NCBI GenBank assembly: GCA_965198995.1
Contig: CBDAQG010000002.1
Coordinates: forward strand, 2,914,001-2,978,000
DNA length: 64,000 nucleotides
Source of the DNA: CAXMMR01 sp965198995
GTDB taxonomy: Bacteria > Pseudomonadota > Alphaproteobacteria > Acetobacterales > Acetobacteraceae
Direction of reading: 5' to 3'
This document shows, piece after piece, positions 33,835-42,898 of the stretch. Position 1 is the stretch's first letter, and every line of letters begins with the position of its first letter. The translations under genes were made by a program, and so were the position numbers. Below the pieces are notes generated by a model, which worked only from the letters and a program-made list of their open reading frames with translations, had not been told where the DNA came from and searched no databases.

Positions 33835-34944
33835 TCAGCTCTGGCAAAGCTTGTTGCTCGCCAACACTCCGCGCACCTGCTCGGGCGGCTCGGCGCAAAC
33901 CGGCCCCGCCAGGTCCTGGGCTTCAGCCCGCCGCCCCTGCGCCAGCACCGAAACGGCGAGCAGGGCGCGCGTGATCGTCGAGAACGCCGGCAGCAGCACG
34001 CCCGGCCGGTCCTCATCGAGCTTGATGGCGCGCCGAAAATCCTCCTCAGCCTCGGCGTAGTCACCCTGGCGCAGCCGCAGCGTGCCGACGAGCTCGAACG
34101 AGCGCGGGTCTGCCGGGTAACGCTGCACCAGCGTCTCGGCCCGCACGTCGATGTCGCCGAGGTTGCGAGGCAGCTCGTCCGCCGGGATCAGCCCGCTCGT
34201 GAGCGCGGCCGGCGAATCGCTGATCCGCACCGCATAGGCGCTGGTGGCAAACGCGATCGCGCCCGCCGCGGCGAGCAAGGCCGCCGGGCCCCGGCAGGAC
34301 GGCAGGATCGCCCCGCGCTCCCAGTTGCCAAGCAGCAGCAAGCCGAGCAGCGCCCCGAACATCGCGCCCCCCGCATGGCAGCCGTAATCGATCGTGGCCG
34401 TGCCGGCGACGTGCCCCGCCGGGATCAGCGCCGAGATCGCCACCCGGCCGCCCTGGATTTGGATATGCCGACGCGCACGCCCCGCCGGCAGCCGCAGGCT
34501 GACCATCAGCAACGCCGTCAACATCGCCATGATCGCTCCCGAGGCGCCGACCGAGACGGTCGTCGGCCCCAGCATGACCAGCGACCCGACCGAGCCCGCC
34601 AGCGCGCCAGCGGCAAAGATGCAGAACATCCAGGCATGCCCCACCAGCCGCTCCAGCGCCAGCCCGGCCAGCGCGAAGGTCACCGCGTTGCCGATCAGGT
34701 GGCCGGCGCCGCCATGCAGAAACGGTGCGGACAACATCCGATACCACTGTCCGGACGCGACCAGGCCTCGGCTCAGCCCGCCCAACGCAAGCAACGTCGT
34801 CGTGCTCAGCCCACGCTCGTGATGCGCCTCGCTGACATCCACCTCGTGCAGGTAGACCAGCGCGAAGACAACCAGCAGAACCGCCGTGACCAGCGGCAGT
34901 CGCAAATCGCCGTCCTCACTGTCCGACCAGCCCGAGCGTGCCAT
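33835..34944 (-). CDS. Rhomboid intramembrane serine protease with C-terminal TPR region
   Basis: 369 residues. Six to seven membrane segments in residues 15-245. Catalytic Ser135 in VSVGASGAIMA (GxSG), catalytic His190 in IDYGCHAGGAMFG, and oxyanion-helix residues in FLHGGAGHLIGN (H82, N86). It should cleave transmembrane helices of other inner-membrane proteins. Residues about 255-345 form a soluble TPR-like tail (DPRSFELVGTLRLRQGDYAE, AEEDFRRAIKLDED), possibly for substrate or partner binding. It is monocistronic. The 214 bp upstream to 35158 show no supported gene. Confidence 0.9.
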   Translation of the reverse strand: MARSGWSDSEDGDLRLPLVTAVLLVVFALVYLHEVDVSEAHHERGLSTTTLLALGGLSRGLVASGQWYRMLSAPFLHGGAGHLIGNAVTFALAGLALERLVGHAWMFCIFAAGALAGSVGSLVMLGPTTVSVGASGAIMAMLTALLMVSLRLPAGRARRHIQIQGGRVAISALIPAGHVAGTATIDYGCHAGGAMFGALLGLLLLGNWERGAILPSCRGPAALLAAAGAIAFATSAYAVRISDSPAALTSGLIPADELPRNLGDIDVRAETLVQRYPADPRSFELVGTLRLRQGDYAEAEEDFRRAIKLDEDRPGVLLPAFSTITRALLAVSVLAQGRRAEAQDLAGPVCAEPPEQVRGVLASNKLCQS

Positions 34945-35158
34945 GCCGCCACTCTACGGCGAGCCGGTTAACAAACCCTGAACGTGTCGGCGCGGCGCTG
35001 CAAGAGAAGTGCGGCCGCCTGGCCGAAGCGCTCATCGCGCGCTCCGGCATGGCAGGCCGGCGGCTTGCCGCACTCAACAAGGACGTCCGGGCACTGCACG
35101 ACGCGCTGACGCCAGGACTGGCAAACGACACTGAAATCCAGGGGCAAAGCCTCTGACG

Positions 35159-35884
35159 TTACCCCGCGTGAAACCCGCCATCGATGTCCAGCGACACGCC
35201 GTTCAGCATCGCCGCGTCGTCGCTGAGCAGAAAGCTGATCACCCCGGCAACGTCGTCCGGCTGGCAGAATCGCCCGAGCGGAATGCGGCGGAGCATGCCG
35301 GCGGATTTGTCGGCGTCCGACCAGGCCTGCGCGGCCATCGGGGTGAGGGTGACGCCAGGGTTAACTGTGTTGGCGCGGATGCCGCGTGGGCCGAGCTCGA
35401 CGGCGAGCACCCGGGTCATGGCGTCGAGCCCGCCCTTCGAGGCGCAGTAGGCGGCGTGGTCGGCAAAGCCGCTGGCCGCCGAGATCGAGGAGACGTTGAC
35501 GATGGCGCCGGGGCGGCCGCGCCGCATCAGGTCGGCCGCCACAACCTGGGCGAGGCGCAGCGGCGCCATCGTGTTGACGGCGAGCACGGCGGCGAATTCC
35601 GTCATCGACACGGTGAGCGCCGGCGCCAGGCGCACGATGCCGGCGTTGTTGACCAGCAGGTCGATCGGCAAAGCGCGCCGCACCGCCTCGGCCGCGGCTT
35701 CCAGGTTTTCGAGGTCAACCGCGATTGTCTCGCAGCCGGTCTCCTCGGCGAGGCTTACGAGGTCCTCGGCCTGGCGGCTCAGCGCGATCACGGTGGCGCC
35801 GTCCGCGGTCAGGCGGCGGACGATTTCGCGGCCGATGCCTTTGCCGGCGCCGGTAACCAAGGCGCGGCGGCCATCCAGCTTCAT
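35159..35884 (-). CDS. SDR oxidoreductase, L-xylulose/carbonyl-reductase-like
   Basis: 241 residues, classical short-chain dehydrogenase: TGAGKGIGR cofactor motif (about 11-19), a substitution pattern allowing NADP (ALSRQAEDL), NNAGIVRLAP, catalytic Ser in NVSSISAAS, YCASK (Tyr-x3-Lys) and a C-terminal DIDGGFHAG. The short central VDLENLEAAAEAVRRALPID is like L-xylulose/dicarbonyl reductases. Its start overlaps the permease stop (ATGA), so it is the last gene of a sugar ABC operon and probably acts on the imported sugar or polyol. Confidence 0.88.
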   Translation of the reverse strand: MKLDGRRALVTGAGKGIGREIVRRLTADGATVIALSRQAEDLVSLAEETGCETIAVDLENLEAAAEAVRRALPIDLLVNNAGIVRLAPALTVSMTEFAAVLAVNTMAPLRLAQVVAADLMRRGRPGAIVNVSSISAASGFADHAAYCASKGGLDAMTRVLAVELGPRGIRANTVNPGVTLTPMAAQAWSDADKSAGMLRRIPLGRFCQPDDVAGVISFLLSDDAAMLNGVSLDIDGGFHAG

Positions 35885-36708
35885 TTAACCGCGCCCATGG
35901 TCAGGCCACGGGCGATGTATTTGTGCACGATAACGCCCCCTATGATGACCGGCGCCGAGACCAGAGTTGCGCTCGCCATCACCTTCGGCCACGGCACCGC
36001 GTAGCCGCCGAGATAGGACAGCACGACCGTGGACGCGGTGCGCGACGCTGGCGAGGGCGTCAGGATGAACGCGTAGAGCAGGTCGTTCCAGGCGAAGATG
36101 CCGGACAGGATCGCCGAGACCGCAAGCCCCGGTTTGACCAGCGGCAAGGCAATGCGCAGGAAGACGCCGAGGCGCGTCAGGCCGTCGAGTTGCGCCGCCT
36201 CCTCGAGCGCCACGGGCACGGCGCTGAACTGGTCTACCATCAGCCAGACGATAAGCGGCACGATGAACACCTGATAGACCAGCACCAGGACGATCAGGTG
36301 GTTGATCAAATGCAGCTTGGAGGCGGTGAGATAGAACGGGATCAGCACCACGACCGGCACCAGCATCCAGTTCGTGACGTACCAGAACCAGACATCCTTA
36401 CGGCCGCGAAACCGGTAGCGCGCGATGCCGTAGGCCGCCGGCGCGCCGACAAGCAGGCCGAGCAGCACGGCCGAGGTGACGACGATCACCGAGTTGCGCA
36501 GCGTCTGCAACACGTTCGAGTTCTCAAGCGCGTCGACATAGGCGTCCAGCGTCGGCGTCCAAATCCAGGCCGGCGGGATTTGAAACAGCTGCGTCTCGGT
36601 CTTCAGCGAGCTGGCAACCATCCAGTAGACCGGGAACAGGATGACGAGCAGGGCGAGCACCAGCCCGCTCGCCTGCAGCACCCGCATCGTCACCTGCCGC
36701 GCGCCCAC
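35881..36708 (-). CDS. Carbohydrate ABC transporter permease, MalG/UgpE type
   Basis: 275 residues, six membrane segments. The cytoplasmic EAA loop reads LEEAAQLDGLTRLGVFLRIA, with the conserved EAA-x3-DG spacing that docks onto the ATPase, followed by LPLVKPGLAVSAIL. YAVPWPKVMASATL near the end is typical for the MalG group. It lies 5 bp after the MalF-type permease and overlaps the SDR gene downstream by ATGA. Confidence 0.92.
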   Translation of the reverse strand: MGARQVTMRVLQASGLVLALLVILFPVYWMVASSLKTETQLFQIPPAWIWTPTLDAYVDALENSNVLQTLRNSVIVVTSAVLLGLLVGAPAAYGIARYRFRGRKDVWFWYVTNWMLVPVVVLIPFYLTASKLHLINHLIVLVLVYQVFIVPLIVWLMVDQFSAVPVALEEAAQLDGLTRLGVFLRIALPLVKPGLAVSAILSGIFAWNDLLYAFILTPSPASRTASTVVLSYLGGYAVPWPKVMASATLVSAPVIIGGVIVHKYIARGLTMGAVK

Positions 36709-36713
36709 GCGAG

Positions 36714-37634
36714 CTAATCTAGCTCGCGGTAAAAGGCGCGGATATAGACGCGCGCGAGAACGATGGAGAGCATCAGCATCAGGATCGACTCCGCCGAGGC
36801 GAGGCCGACGTCGAAGCTGCGGAAGGCGGTGCGCTCGATCTGCATGACCGCGGTTTCAGTAGCGGTGCCCGGGCCGCCGCGCTCGATCGAGTAGATCATG
36901 TCGAACTCTTTGACCGTGAAGGCGGTCTGGAACACTAGCGCGGCGGTGATGCCCGGCCACAGGAAGGGCAACTGGATGTCGCGAAAGCGCGGCCACCAGC
37001 GCTCGGTCTCCAGGATCGCCGCCTCGTCGATGTCGGTCGGCACCGTCGACAGCGCGGCGGAGAGGACGAGGGCGACGAACGGCGTCCATTCCCAGACCTG
37101 GACCACCATAACGGTGCCGAAGGCGGCCATCGGGCGACCGAGCCAGTCCTGCGCCGGCAGGCCGAGCGCGCGGACGAAAACGTTGATGATGCCGAGCTGC
37201 TCGTTGAACATCAGTTGCGAGAGCAAACCGACCACGGACGGCGTGATGGCGATCGGGATCACCAGGCACACCTGCAGCAAGCGCCGCAGCACGGCCAGGT
37301 TCGGCGAGTCGAGCGCCAGCGCGATCATCATGCCGAGCAGCAACTCGATCGGCAAAGTGACGACAATCAGCACCAGGGTGCGCAGCACGGCGCCGAGAAA
37401 GTCGCTGGAGGTCAGTGCGGCGGCGTAGTTTTGGATGCCGCCGAACACCGGCGGCGACATGCCGAGCACCCAGAGCTGCAGCGAAGCGATCAGCGTGTAG
37501 ATCGTCGGGTAGAGGCCGATCGCGAGCAGCAGCAGCACCGAGGGCGCAATGAAGAACCAAGGCTCCATCCGCTGCCGCCACGGGGCGGCCGCAGCCGGCA
37601 TGGCGGGCTCGGCCTGTTGCGTCACGTCACGCAT
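36714..37634 (-). CDS. Carbohydrate ABC transporter permease, MalF/UgpA type
   Basis: 306 residues from the ATG at 37634; the frame is open further upstream but that part lies inside the binding-protein gene. The N-terminal cytoplasmic region ends RQRMEPWFFIAPSVLLLLAI, then six membrane segments. The EAA loop reads IDEAAILETERWWPRFRDIQ with LPFLWPGITAALVF. The last stretch has IERGGPGTATETAVMQIERT, usual for MalF-type proteins. Pairs with the MalG-type gene as the channel. Confidence 0.92.
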   Translation of the reverse strand: MRDVTQQAEPAMPAAAAPWRQRMEPWFFIAPSVLLLLAIGLYPTIYTLIASLQLWVLGMSPPVFGGIQNYAAALTSSDFLGAVLRTLVLIVVTLPIELLLGMMIALALDSPNLAVLRRLLQVCLVIPIAITPSVVGLLSQLMFNEQLGIINVFVRALGLPAQDWLGRPMAAFGTVMVVQVWEWTPFVALVLSAALSTVPTDIDEAAILETERWWPRFRDIQLPFLWPGITAALVFQTAFTVKEFDMIYSIERGGPGTATETAVMQIERTAFRSFDVGLASAESILMLMLSIVLARVYIRAFYRELD

Positions 37635-37651
37635 TGCGGCCGCGCCGTCGC

Positions 37652-39004
37652 TTACTGATATTGCTTCATCGTCTGCTCGGCATCGCTGCTTTTGCCCCAG
37701 CACCCCGAGCTCTGCATGGTGGCGCTCAAATCCTTGGCCATGCTGTCCAGGCCTTGCTTGATCTCGACCTGACCGAGCTCGATGCGCGAGCCCCAGTCGG
37801 AGACGATGTCGGAGAAGCGCGGGTAGCACTCGATCTGCGGCCGCCAATCCGGCACCGCCGCGGTGCGCCAGGCCTCGACCATCGGCGCCAGGTTCGGGTT
37901 GCTCGCCTGAACCGAGGGGTCGGTGTCGGCCGATTGCCGCGCCACGACGGCGCCGCCGCGGATCAGCGGCAGCGCCATTTCTTTGGAGGTTAGCCACTGG
38001 ATGAACAGGTAGGCGGCGTTCTGGTGCTGCTCATCAACCTGCGAGCTAACCATGTAGGCGAAGCCGCCAAACGCCGAGTAGCTGCCTGCCGGCCCTTTCG
38101 GCTCCGGAGCGATGCCGAGGTCGGCCGCCATCGGTGAGGTCTTGAGCGTGGTGTAGAACGCCGACCATTCGGTTATCATCGCGACGCGCTTTTGCGCCAT
38201 CAACTCGACGACTTGCGAGTGGTCGTCAGAGACGATGCCGTCCGGCATGCTCTTCAGCAGCGAATGGCGGAACTCGATGCCGGCAACCGCCTTGGGGTTA
38301 TTCACCTCGACCGTCTTGTTGGCGATGTTGATAAAGCTCCCGCCCCAGGGCCACATGAAGCGGGCGAACGCGTCCGCCGTCTGGGTCTCGCCGCGCGCCG
38401 ATTGCAGCGCGTAGCCGAAGACGCCCTTCTGCTTGTCGGTCAGTTTCGGCGCGTACACGTTGGCCAGCTCGTCCCAGGTCTTGGGCGGACCGTCGAAACC
38501 GGCTGCCTTCAGCATCGCCTTGTTGTAGAACAGCAGGCCGGCATAGTTGTCGAATGGCAGCGCGTAGAGCGTCTTGCCGAGCGTGTAGCTGGCTAGCCAG
38601 ATCGGGAAAAAGTCCTTCATGTCGAGCGCCGGGTCGGCGAGCTTGGCGTCCGAGGTAAAGTGGCTGAGCGGCAACACCCACCCAGGATCAGCGAAGTTTA
38701 CGAACCAGATGCCGTCCGACAGGATCGCGTCGAATTGCTGGCTGTTGGAGACGAAGTTGAGCGTCTCCTCCTTCAGCGTATCCTCGTAAGGAAAAATGTT
38801 CCACGTGACGTGGATGCCAGTCTCCTTCTCAAATTGCGGCGTCAAGGCCTGCGCGATTTTGTAGCTCGGCCGGTCGAGCCCGACCACGGTGATTGACGTG
38901 CCTTTGTAGGGTGCAGCCGCCTCGGCAAGCGACCACGCACGGGCTGGCGCAGCCGCGAGACAGCAGGCGATGGTGGCGGCGGCCGCAAGGCTTGCAATCT
39001 TCAT
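37652..39004 (-). CDS. Extracellular sugar-binding lipoprotein-like ABC component (SBP family 1)
   Basis: 450 residues from the ATG at 39004, which opens a signal peptide (MKIASLAAAATIACCLAAAP, cut near ARAWS). The mature part is a family-1 solute-binding protein: LTPQFEKETGIHVTWNIFPY, FDAILSDGIWFVNFADPGWV, LPFDNYAGLLFYNKAMLKAA and the hinge region DAFARFMWPWGGSF. Feeds the MalF/MalG channel; ligand unknown, but the linked SDR suggests a sugar or polyol. First gene of the minus-strand operon; the ATPase is encoded divergently. Confidence 0.92.
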   Translation of the reverse strand: MKIASLAAAATIACCLAAAPARAWSLAEAAAPYKGTSITVVGLDRPSYKIAQALTPQFEKETGIHVTWNIFPYEDTLKEETLNFVSNSQQFDAILSDGIWFVNFADPGWVLPLSHFTSDAKLADPALDMKDFFPIWLASYTLGKTLYALPFDNYAGLLFYNKAMLKAAGFDGPPKTWDELANVYAPKLTDKQKGVFGYALQSARGETQTADAFARFMWPWGGSFINIANKTVEVNNPKAVAGIEFRHSLLKSMPDGIVSDDHSQVVELMAQKRVAMITEWSAFYTTLKTSPMAADLGIAPEPKGPAGSYSAFGGFAYMVSSQVDEQHQNAAYLFIQWLTSKEMALPLIRGGAVVARQSADTDPSVQASNPNLAPMVEAWRTAAVPDWRPQIECYPRFSDIVSDWGSRIELGQVEIKQGLDSMAKDLSATMQSSGCWGKSSDAEQTMKQYQ

Positions 39005-39072
39005 GCCCGGTTCCCCCGTTACACAACGCCACGCACATTTGTCGCGCTGGTGGCGAGTTGTTCTTCTTAGGA

Positions 39073-39091
39073 CTGGCATGTAGTTTACCAG
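39073..39091. promoter_or_regulatory. Possible operator in the divergent ABC promoter region
   Basis: CTGGCATGTAGTTTACCAG is an imperfect 19-bp palindrome (CTGG...CCAG ends) in the 121-bp gap between the divergently transcribed binding-protein and ATPase genes. Its place and symmetry suit a LacI- or GntR-type repressor that would control both directions. No regulator gene is adjacent. Confidence 0.3.
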
Positions 39092-39125
39092 CCGTCGGCG
39101 TGTCAATGACGAACGGAGGGTGCGA

Positions 39126-40256
39126 ATGGCCGAAGTCCTGATCGAGCGGCTGTCCAAGACCTTCGGCGAGCTGGCCGTGCTCAACGACATTTCGATGCAG
39201 GTTGAGCACGGCGAGTTCATGGTTTTCGTCGGGCCATCCGGCTGCGGCAAGACGACGTTGCTGCGCAGCATCGCCGGCCTCGAGCGGCCGAGTTCGGGCC
39301 GCATCAGCATCGGCGGCGAGGACGTGACGAGCTGGGCGCCGGCGCGGCGCGGCGTCTCGATGGTGTTCCAGTCCTACGCACTCTATCCGCACATGACGGT
39401 GCGGCAGAATATCGCCTTCGGATTGCGCGTCGCCAAGACGCCGGCGGCCGACATCGAGCGGCGGGTGAGCGAGGCCGGCAGCGTGCTGCAGATCGACCAC
39501 CTGCTGGATCGCCACCCGCGCGAGCTCTCCGGCGGGCAGCGCCAGCGGGTTGCCATCGGCCGGTCGATCGTGCGCGATCCAAAAGCCTTCCTGTTCGACG
39601 AGCCGCTCTCCAACCTCGATGCCGAGTTGCGGGTGCAGATGCGGGTGGAGCTGGTGGCGCTGCATGAACGCCTGGGCGCCACGATGATCTACGTCACGCA
39701 CGATCAGGTCGAGGCGATGACGATGGCAGACCGCATTGCAGTGCTCAACCGCGGCCAGGTCGAGCAGATTGGCACGCCGCTAGAACTCTATCGGCGGCCG
39801 CGCAACCTGTTCGTCGCCGGCTTCATCGGCTCGCCGCGGATGAACCTGATCCCCACGGAGGTGCGGCAGACGGGTCCGGTCGGGATCACCGTCACGCTGC
39901 CGGCCGGCGGCGAGGTGGTGGTGCCGGTCTCGGCGGAGGGTGTGGCGGTCGGCCAGCGGCTGACGCTTGGTCTGCGACCGGAGCACCTTGGCATCGGCGA
40001 GGCGCCTGGCGGCGCTGCGGACGCCAGGCTGCACGGGCGGGCGCTGCTCATCGAGCATCTCGGCGGCGAAATTTTGGCGCATGTCGAGCTTGATGACGGC
40101 ACCAAGCTGAACGTGAAAACGCACGGCCATGGCGACGTGCAGCGCGCCGCGTCGCTCGAGGTCGGGTTGCGGGCGAGCTTTTGTTATTTGTTTGATGCTA
40201 GCGGCACTTGTCTTCTTGCGCTCGCGGCTGCTGAGCCGGCGTTGGCATCGTTCTAA
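39126..40256 (+). CDS. Sugar ABC transporter ATPase, MalK/UgpC type
   Basis: 376 residues from the ATG at 39126, preceded at the right distance by GGAGGG. One ABC domain: Walker A GPSGCGKTT, Q-loop MVFQSYALYPHMTVRQNIAF, signature LSGGQRQRVAIGRS, Walker B FLFDEPLSNLDA and the switch His in VTHDQVEAMTMAD. Residues about 235-370 form the OB-fold regulatory (TOBE) domain of the UgpC/MalK/MsmK group. It powers the divergent SBP-MalF-MalG system. Confidence 0.93.
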   Translation: MAEVLIERLSKTFGELAVLNDISMQVEHGEFMVFVGPSGCGKTTLLRSIAGLERPSSGRISIGGEDVTSWAPARRGVSMVFQSYALYPHMTVRQNIAFGLRVAKTPAADIERRVSEAGSVLQIDHLLDRHPRELSGGQRQRVAIGRSIVRDPKAFLFDEPLSNLDAELRVQMRVELVALHERLGATMIYVTHDQVEAMTMADRIAVLNRGQVEQIGTPLELYRRPRNLFVAGFIGSPRMNLIPTEVRQTGPVGITVTLPAGGEVVVPVSAEGVAVGQRLTLGLRPEHLGIGEAPGGAADARLHGRALLIEHLGGEILAHVELDDGTKLNVKTHGHGDVQRAASLEVGLRASFCYLFDASGTCLLALAAAEPALASF

Positions 40257-40406
40257 GTAAGGCCAGGGACTTTGCCGCCTGGACCCCACCAGAAGCGATA
40301 GCCTCTCGCCTCCTGACTTATTAGAGCTCGATCTGCACCTTGACGACGTCGGGGTGCACGCGCGAGCAGCCGCCGGCCAGACGATGAGGTGATGTGTCAA
40401 ACGGCA
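40257..40406. repeat. Hairpin repeat and short coding tail left of the IS21 element
   Basis: Bases 40259-40292 carry a degenerate copy of the CAGGGGC-type hairpin. On the minus strand a frame ending with TAA at 40323-40321 reads AGGCSRVHPDVVKVQIEL, which looks like the C-terminus of a lost protein truncated at the IS edge. I do not recognise the family. Confidence 0.35.
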
Positions 40407-40571
40407 TGGAAATGGGCCCCCTCATCGGCGCCCAATCGGGACCCCTTCCGGGTAGGCTTGTGCCGGTAATCCATAGGAGGGACCCGCGCGCCGCGGAGTG
40501 CCCGTCCGGAGACTGACGCAGCGGTGCGTGGGAGGTGCCTGTGGCTTACCGGTGCAAGCCGGGGCAGACGG

Positions 40572-41300
40572 TCAGGCCCGGTTCTTGAACCGCCAGCTCT
40601 CGTTGCCGGTCTCGACGATCTCGCAATGATGCGTCAGGCGATCGAGCAACGCCGTGGTCATCTTGGCGTCGCCGAACACGCTCGGCCATTCGCCGAAGGC
40701 CAGGTTTGTGGTGACGATCACCGAGGTCTGCTCGTAGAGGCGGCTGACGAGATGGAACAGCAGCTGGCCGCCGGACTGGGCAAACGGCAGGTAGCCGAGT
40801 TCGTCCAGCACGACGAAGTCCATGCGGCAGAGATACTCCGCCATTCGGCCCTGGCGGCCGGAGCGGGTCTCCGCCTCGAGGCGGTTCACTAGGTCGACGA
40901 CGTTGAAGAACCGGCCCCGGGCCCCGTCGCGGATGCAGGCGCGCGCTATGGCGATCGCGAGGTGGCTCTTTCCGGTGCCCGTGCCGCCGACCAGCACGAC
41001 GTTGCGCTGATGCGCCAGGAACTCGCCGCCCGCCAGGTCGCGCACCAGGGTCTGGTTGATCGGCGTGCCGTCAAAGGCGAAGTCGTCGACGTCCTTGGCC
41101 AGCGGCAGCTTGGCGATGGTGATCTGGTAGCGGATGGACCGCGCCTGCTTCTCGCTGATCTCGGCCGTCAGCAGGTCGCCCACAATGCGGGTCGGTTCGT
41201 GCTGCCGCTTGACCGCGGTGCCGATGATCTCGTCGTACGCGGCCTTCATGCCGTAGAGCTTCAGCTCCGCCATGGTGGTCAGGATTTCGGATCGTTCCAT
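40572..41300 (-). CDS. istB: IS21-family ATPase helper IstB
   Basis: 242 residues, an AAA+ protein related to DnaC. Walker A GGTGTGKS (about 105-112), Walker B FVVLDELGYLPF, sensor-1 region VIVTTNLAFGEW and the terminal arginine region LLDRLTHHC. It assembles on target DNA and stimulates the IstA transposase. The start overlaps the istA stop by ATGA. It looks intact. Confidence 0.93.
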   Translation of the reverse strand: MERSEILTTMAELKLYGMKAAYDEIIGTAVKRQHEPTRIVGDLLTAEISEKQARSIRYQITIAKLPLAKDVDDFAFDGTPINQTLVRDLAGGEFLAHQRNVVLVGGTGTGKSHLAIAIARACIRDGARGRFFNVVDLVNRLEAETRSGRQGRMAEYLCRMDFVVLDELGYLPFAQSGGQLLFHLVSRLYEQTSVIVTTNLAFGEWPSVFGDAKMTTALLDRLTHHCEIVETGNESWRFKNRA

Positions 41301-42815
41301 CAGATGGGCCTCCTCAGGCTGTCGTAGCGGGCACAGTCAGCGACCGGCGCGTGCGTCAGCCGCAGCGCGTCCGGGGTCAGGATGGTGACCGGCGGTGCCG
41401 GTTCGCGGTGTCGGGCCAGGATGTTGATGACGACGTCGGCCGAGTGCGTCGCCTCGCGCAGCGCTTCGGCGCAGGCGGCCTCGACCGTGGTCAGGCCGTC
41501 GCTCAGCACGGCGGCTAGAATCCTCACCATCTGCCGGTCGCCGTCGGCGCTGCCTGCCAGCTTGCGGCGGATACGTTCCATCGCCGACGGCAATAGCCAG
41601 TCCTTGAACGGCGCACCGTTGCGCAGCGCGCCCGGCTTGCGCGCCAGCACCGGACCATAGTGCCAGGGGTCGAACACCGTCTGGTCGCGGCCGAAATTGC
41701 GACGATGCTCGCCAACAACCTTGCCGTCCTGGCGCAACTCGATCCGCTCGGCATAGGCGCGGACCTCGACCGGGCGCCCGACCGCGTGCGCCGATACCGA
41801 GTAGCGGTTATTGTCGAACCGCACGAGGCAGGTCTTGGACACCGATGCCGTGACGGCGTGGAACCCGTCGAAGCGCCCGACATACGGCACCAAGCTGGGC
41901 CGCTCGGCTTCGAACACCGACCACACCGTCTGGTCGCGCAGCTCGGGATGGCGGTGCGCCCGGGCGTAGGCGACGCACTGATCCAGCAGCCAGGCATTCA
42001 GCTCGTCGTAGCTCTTGACCCGCAGCCGCGGCGAGAAGAACCGTTCCCGCACCAGGCCGACCTGGTTCTCCACCTGGCCTTTCTCCCAACCGGACGCCGG
42101 GGTGCAGGCCACGGGATCAACCAGGTAGTGGCTGCACATCTGGAGAAACCGGCGATTATAGGCCCGCTCGCGGCCGACGAAAATCGCGTCGACCGCCTTA
42201 AGGTTGTCGTAGATGCCGCGGGTGCAGGCGCCCTTGAAGAACGCGAACGCACGGTCGTGCGCGTCAAACACCATCTCCTGCGTCTCGCGCGGATACGCCC
42301 GCACAAACAGCATCCGGCTGTGGCACAGCCGCAGGTGCGCCACCTTGACCGTGACGGTCGTGCCGCCGATCAGCACGACCTCGTAGCTCCAATCGAACTG
42401 GTACGCCTCGCCGGGCGCGAAGCTCAGCGGCACATACGCCGCGGCCGCGGCCGACCTGGTCGCGCCGCCATGTCCGGGCATACCGGCGCACCGCATCGTA
42501 GCCGCCCTCGTAACCCGACCCGCGCAGCGCCTCGAACACCCGCATCAGCGTCAGCCGCTCCCGGCTGGGCCTCGCCTCGTTGGCCGCCAGCAGCTTGTCC
42601 AGCTCATCGCGCCACGCGCCCAGGCGCGGCATCGGCTGCTGCTCGCGCTCGTAATGGAAGTCCGTCGCCTCCGACCGGAGAACCTTGCGGACAACTTTAC
42701 GCGACACCCGCAGCTCACGGCAGATCGCCTTGATCGACTTGCCCTGGACCAAATGGGCACGGCGGATCCGCGCAATCGTCTCCACCACCAACATCCCAAA
42801 CAGGCTCCCGTGCAC
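41300..42815 (-). pseudogene. istA: IS21-family transposase IstA, interrupted by one frameshift
   Basis: The N-terminal third (from 42815; MLVVETIARIRRAHLVQGKS, KVVRKVLRSEATDFHYER, AVRRYARTWRRDQ) carries the helix-turn-helix. The frame then shifts by one near 42450-42465, in a GC-only run of CGGCCGCGGC type, and the other frame carries the catalytic domain: AYQFDWSYEVVLIGG (first Asp), TRGIYDNLKAVDAIF (second Asp) and GWEKGQVENQV (Glu). Apart from the shift, both parts look intact and the stop is coupled to istB. Most IS21 istA genes are single frames, so this is probably a disabling indel in a slippage-prone run. Confidence 0.85.
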
Positions 42816-42898
42816 AACACGAGAACCACGGTGAACCCCAACGTCAGAGGGGTCCCGTTTGGACGCCGATCACCCCGCTAACGGGGTCCCTATTCCAC

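Larger units (their letters stand above)
40407..42897 (-). mobile_element. IS21-family insertion sequence, about 2.49 kb
   Basis: Bounded by related ends, each starting TGGAA-N2-GGG-N-CCCC and followed inside by a second match, GGCG(C/T)CCAA(T/A)CGGGACCCC (left 40407 onwards, right 42897 backwards). The multiple terminal repeats, the istA-istB order on the minus strand and the 2.5-kb length are typical of IS21. I do not see a clear target duplication at the flanks. Its right end cuts into a nuclease-like reading frame (42899-43291). istA is frameshifted, so this copy is probably immobile without a helper. Confidence 0.85.

Noticed and set aside
33249..33974. Long reading frames on both strands across the 24-bp tandem repeat (for example a Cys/Thr/Arg-rich 241-residue protein).
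   Set aside because: The period is a multiple of three and lacks stops in every frame, so open frames are automatic. No start or ribosome-binding site is convincing.
34938..35156. A 72-residue plus-strand ORF between the rhomboid and SDR genes.
   Set aside because: No ribosome-binding site, no family, and its end falls in a fragment of the hairpin repeat.
36714..37997. A 427-residue version of the MalF-type permease.
   Set aside because: The first 121 codons lie inside the binding-protein gene in another frame; the ATG at 37634 fits the family.
42440..42500. Programmed ribosomal frameshift in istA.
   Set aside because: IS21 istA is normally a single frame, and the shift lies in a short GC-only run without an A-rich slippery site or an evident stimulatory structure. 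A replication-slippage indel is simpler.
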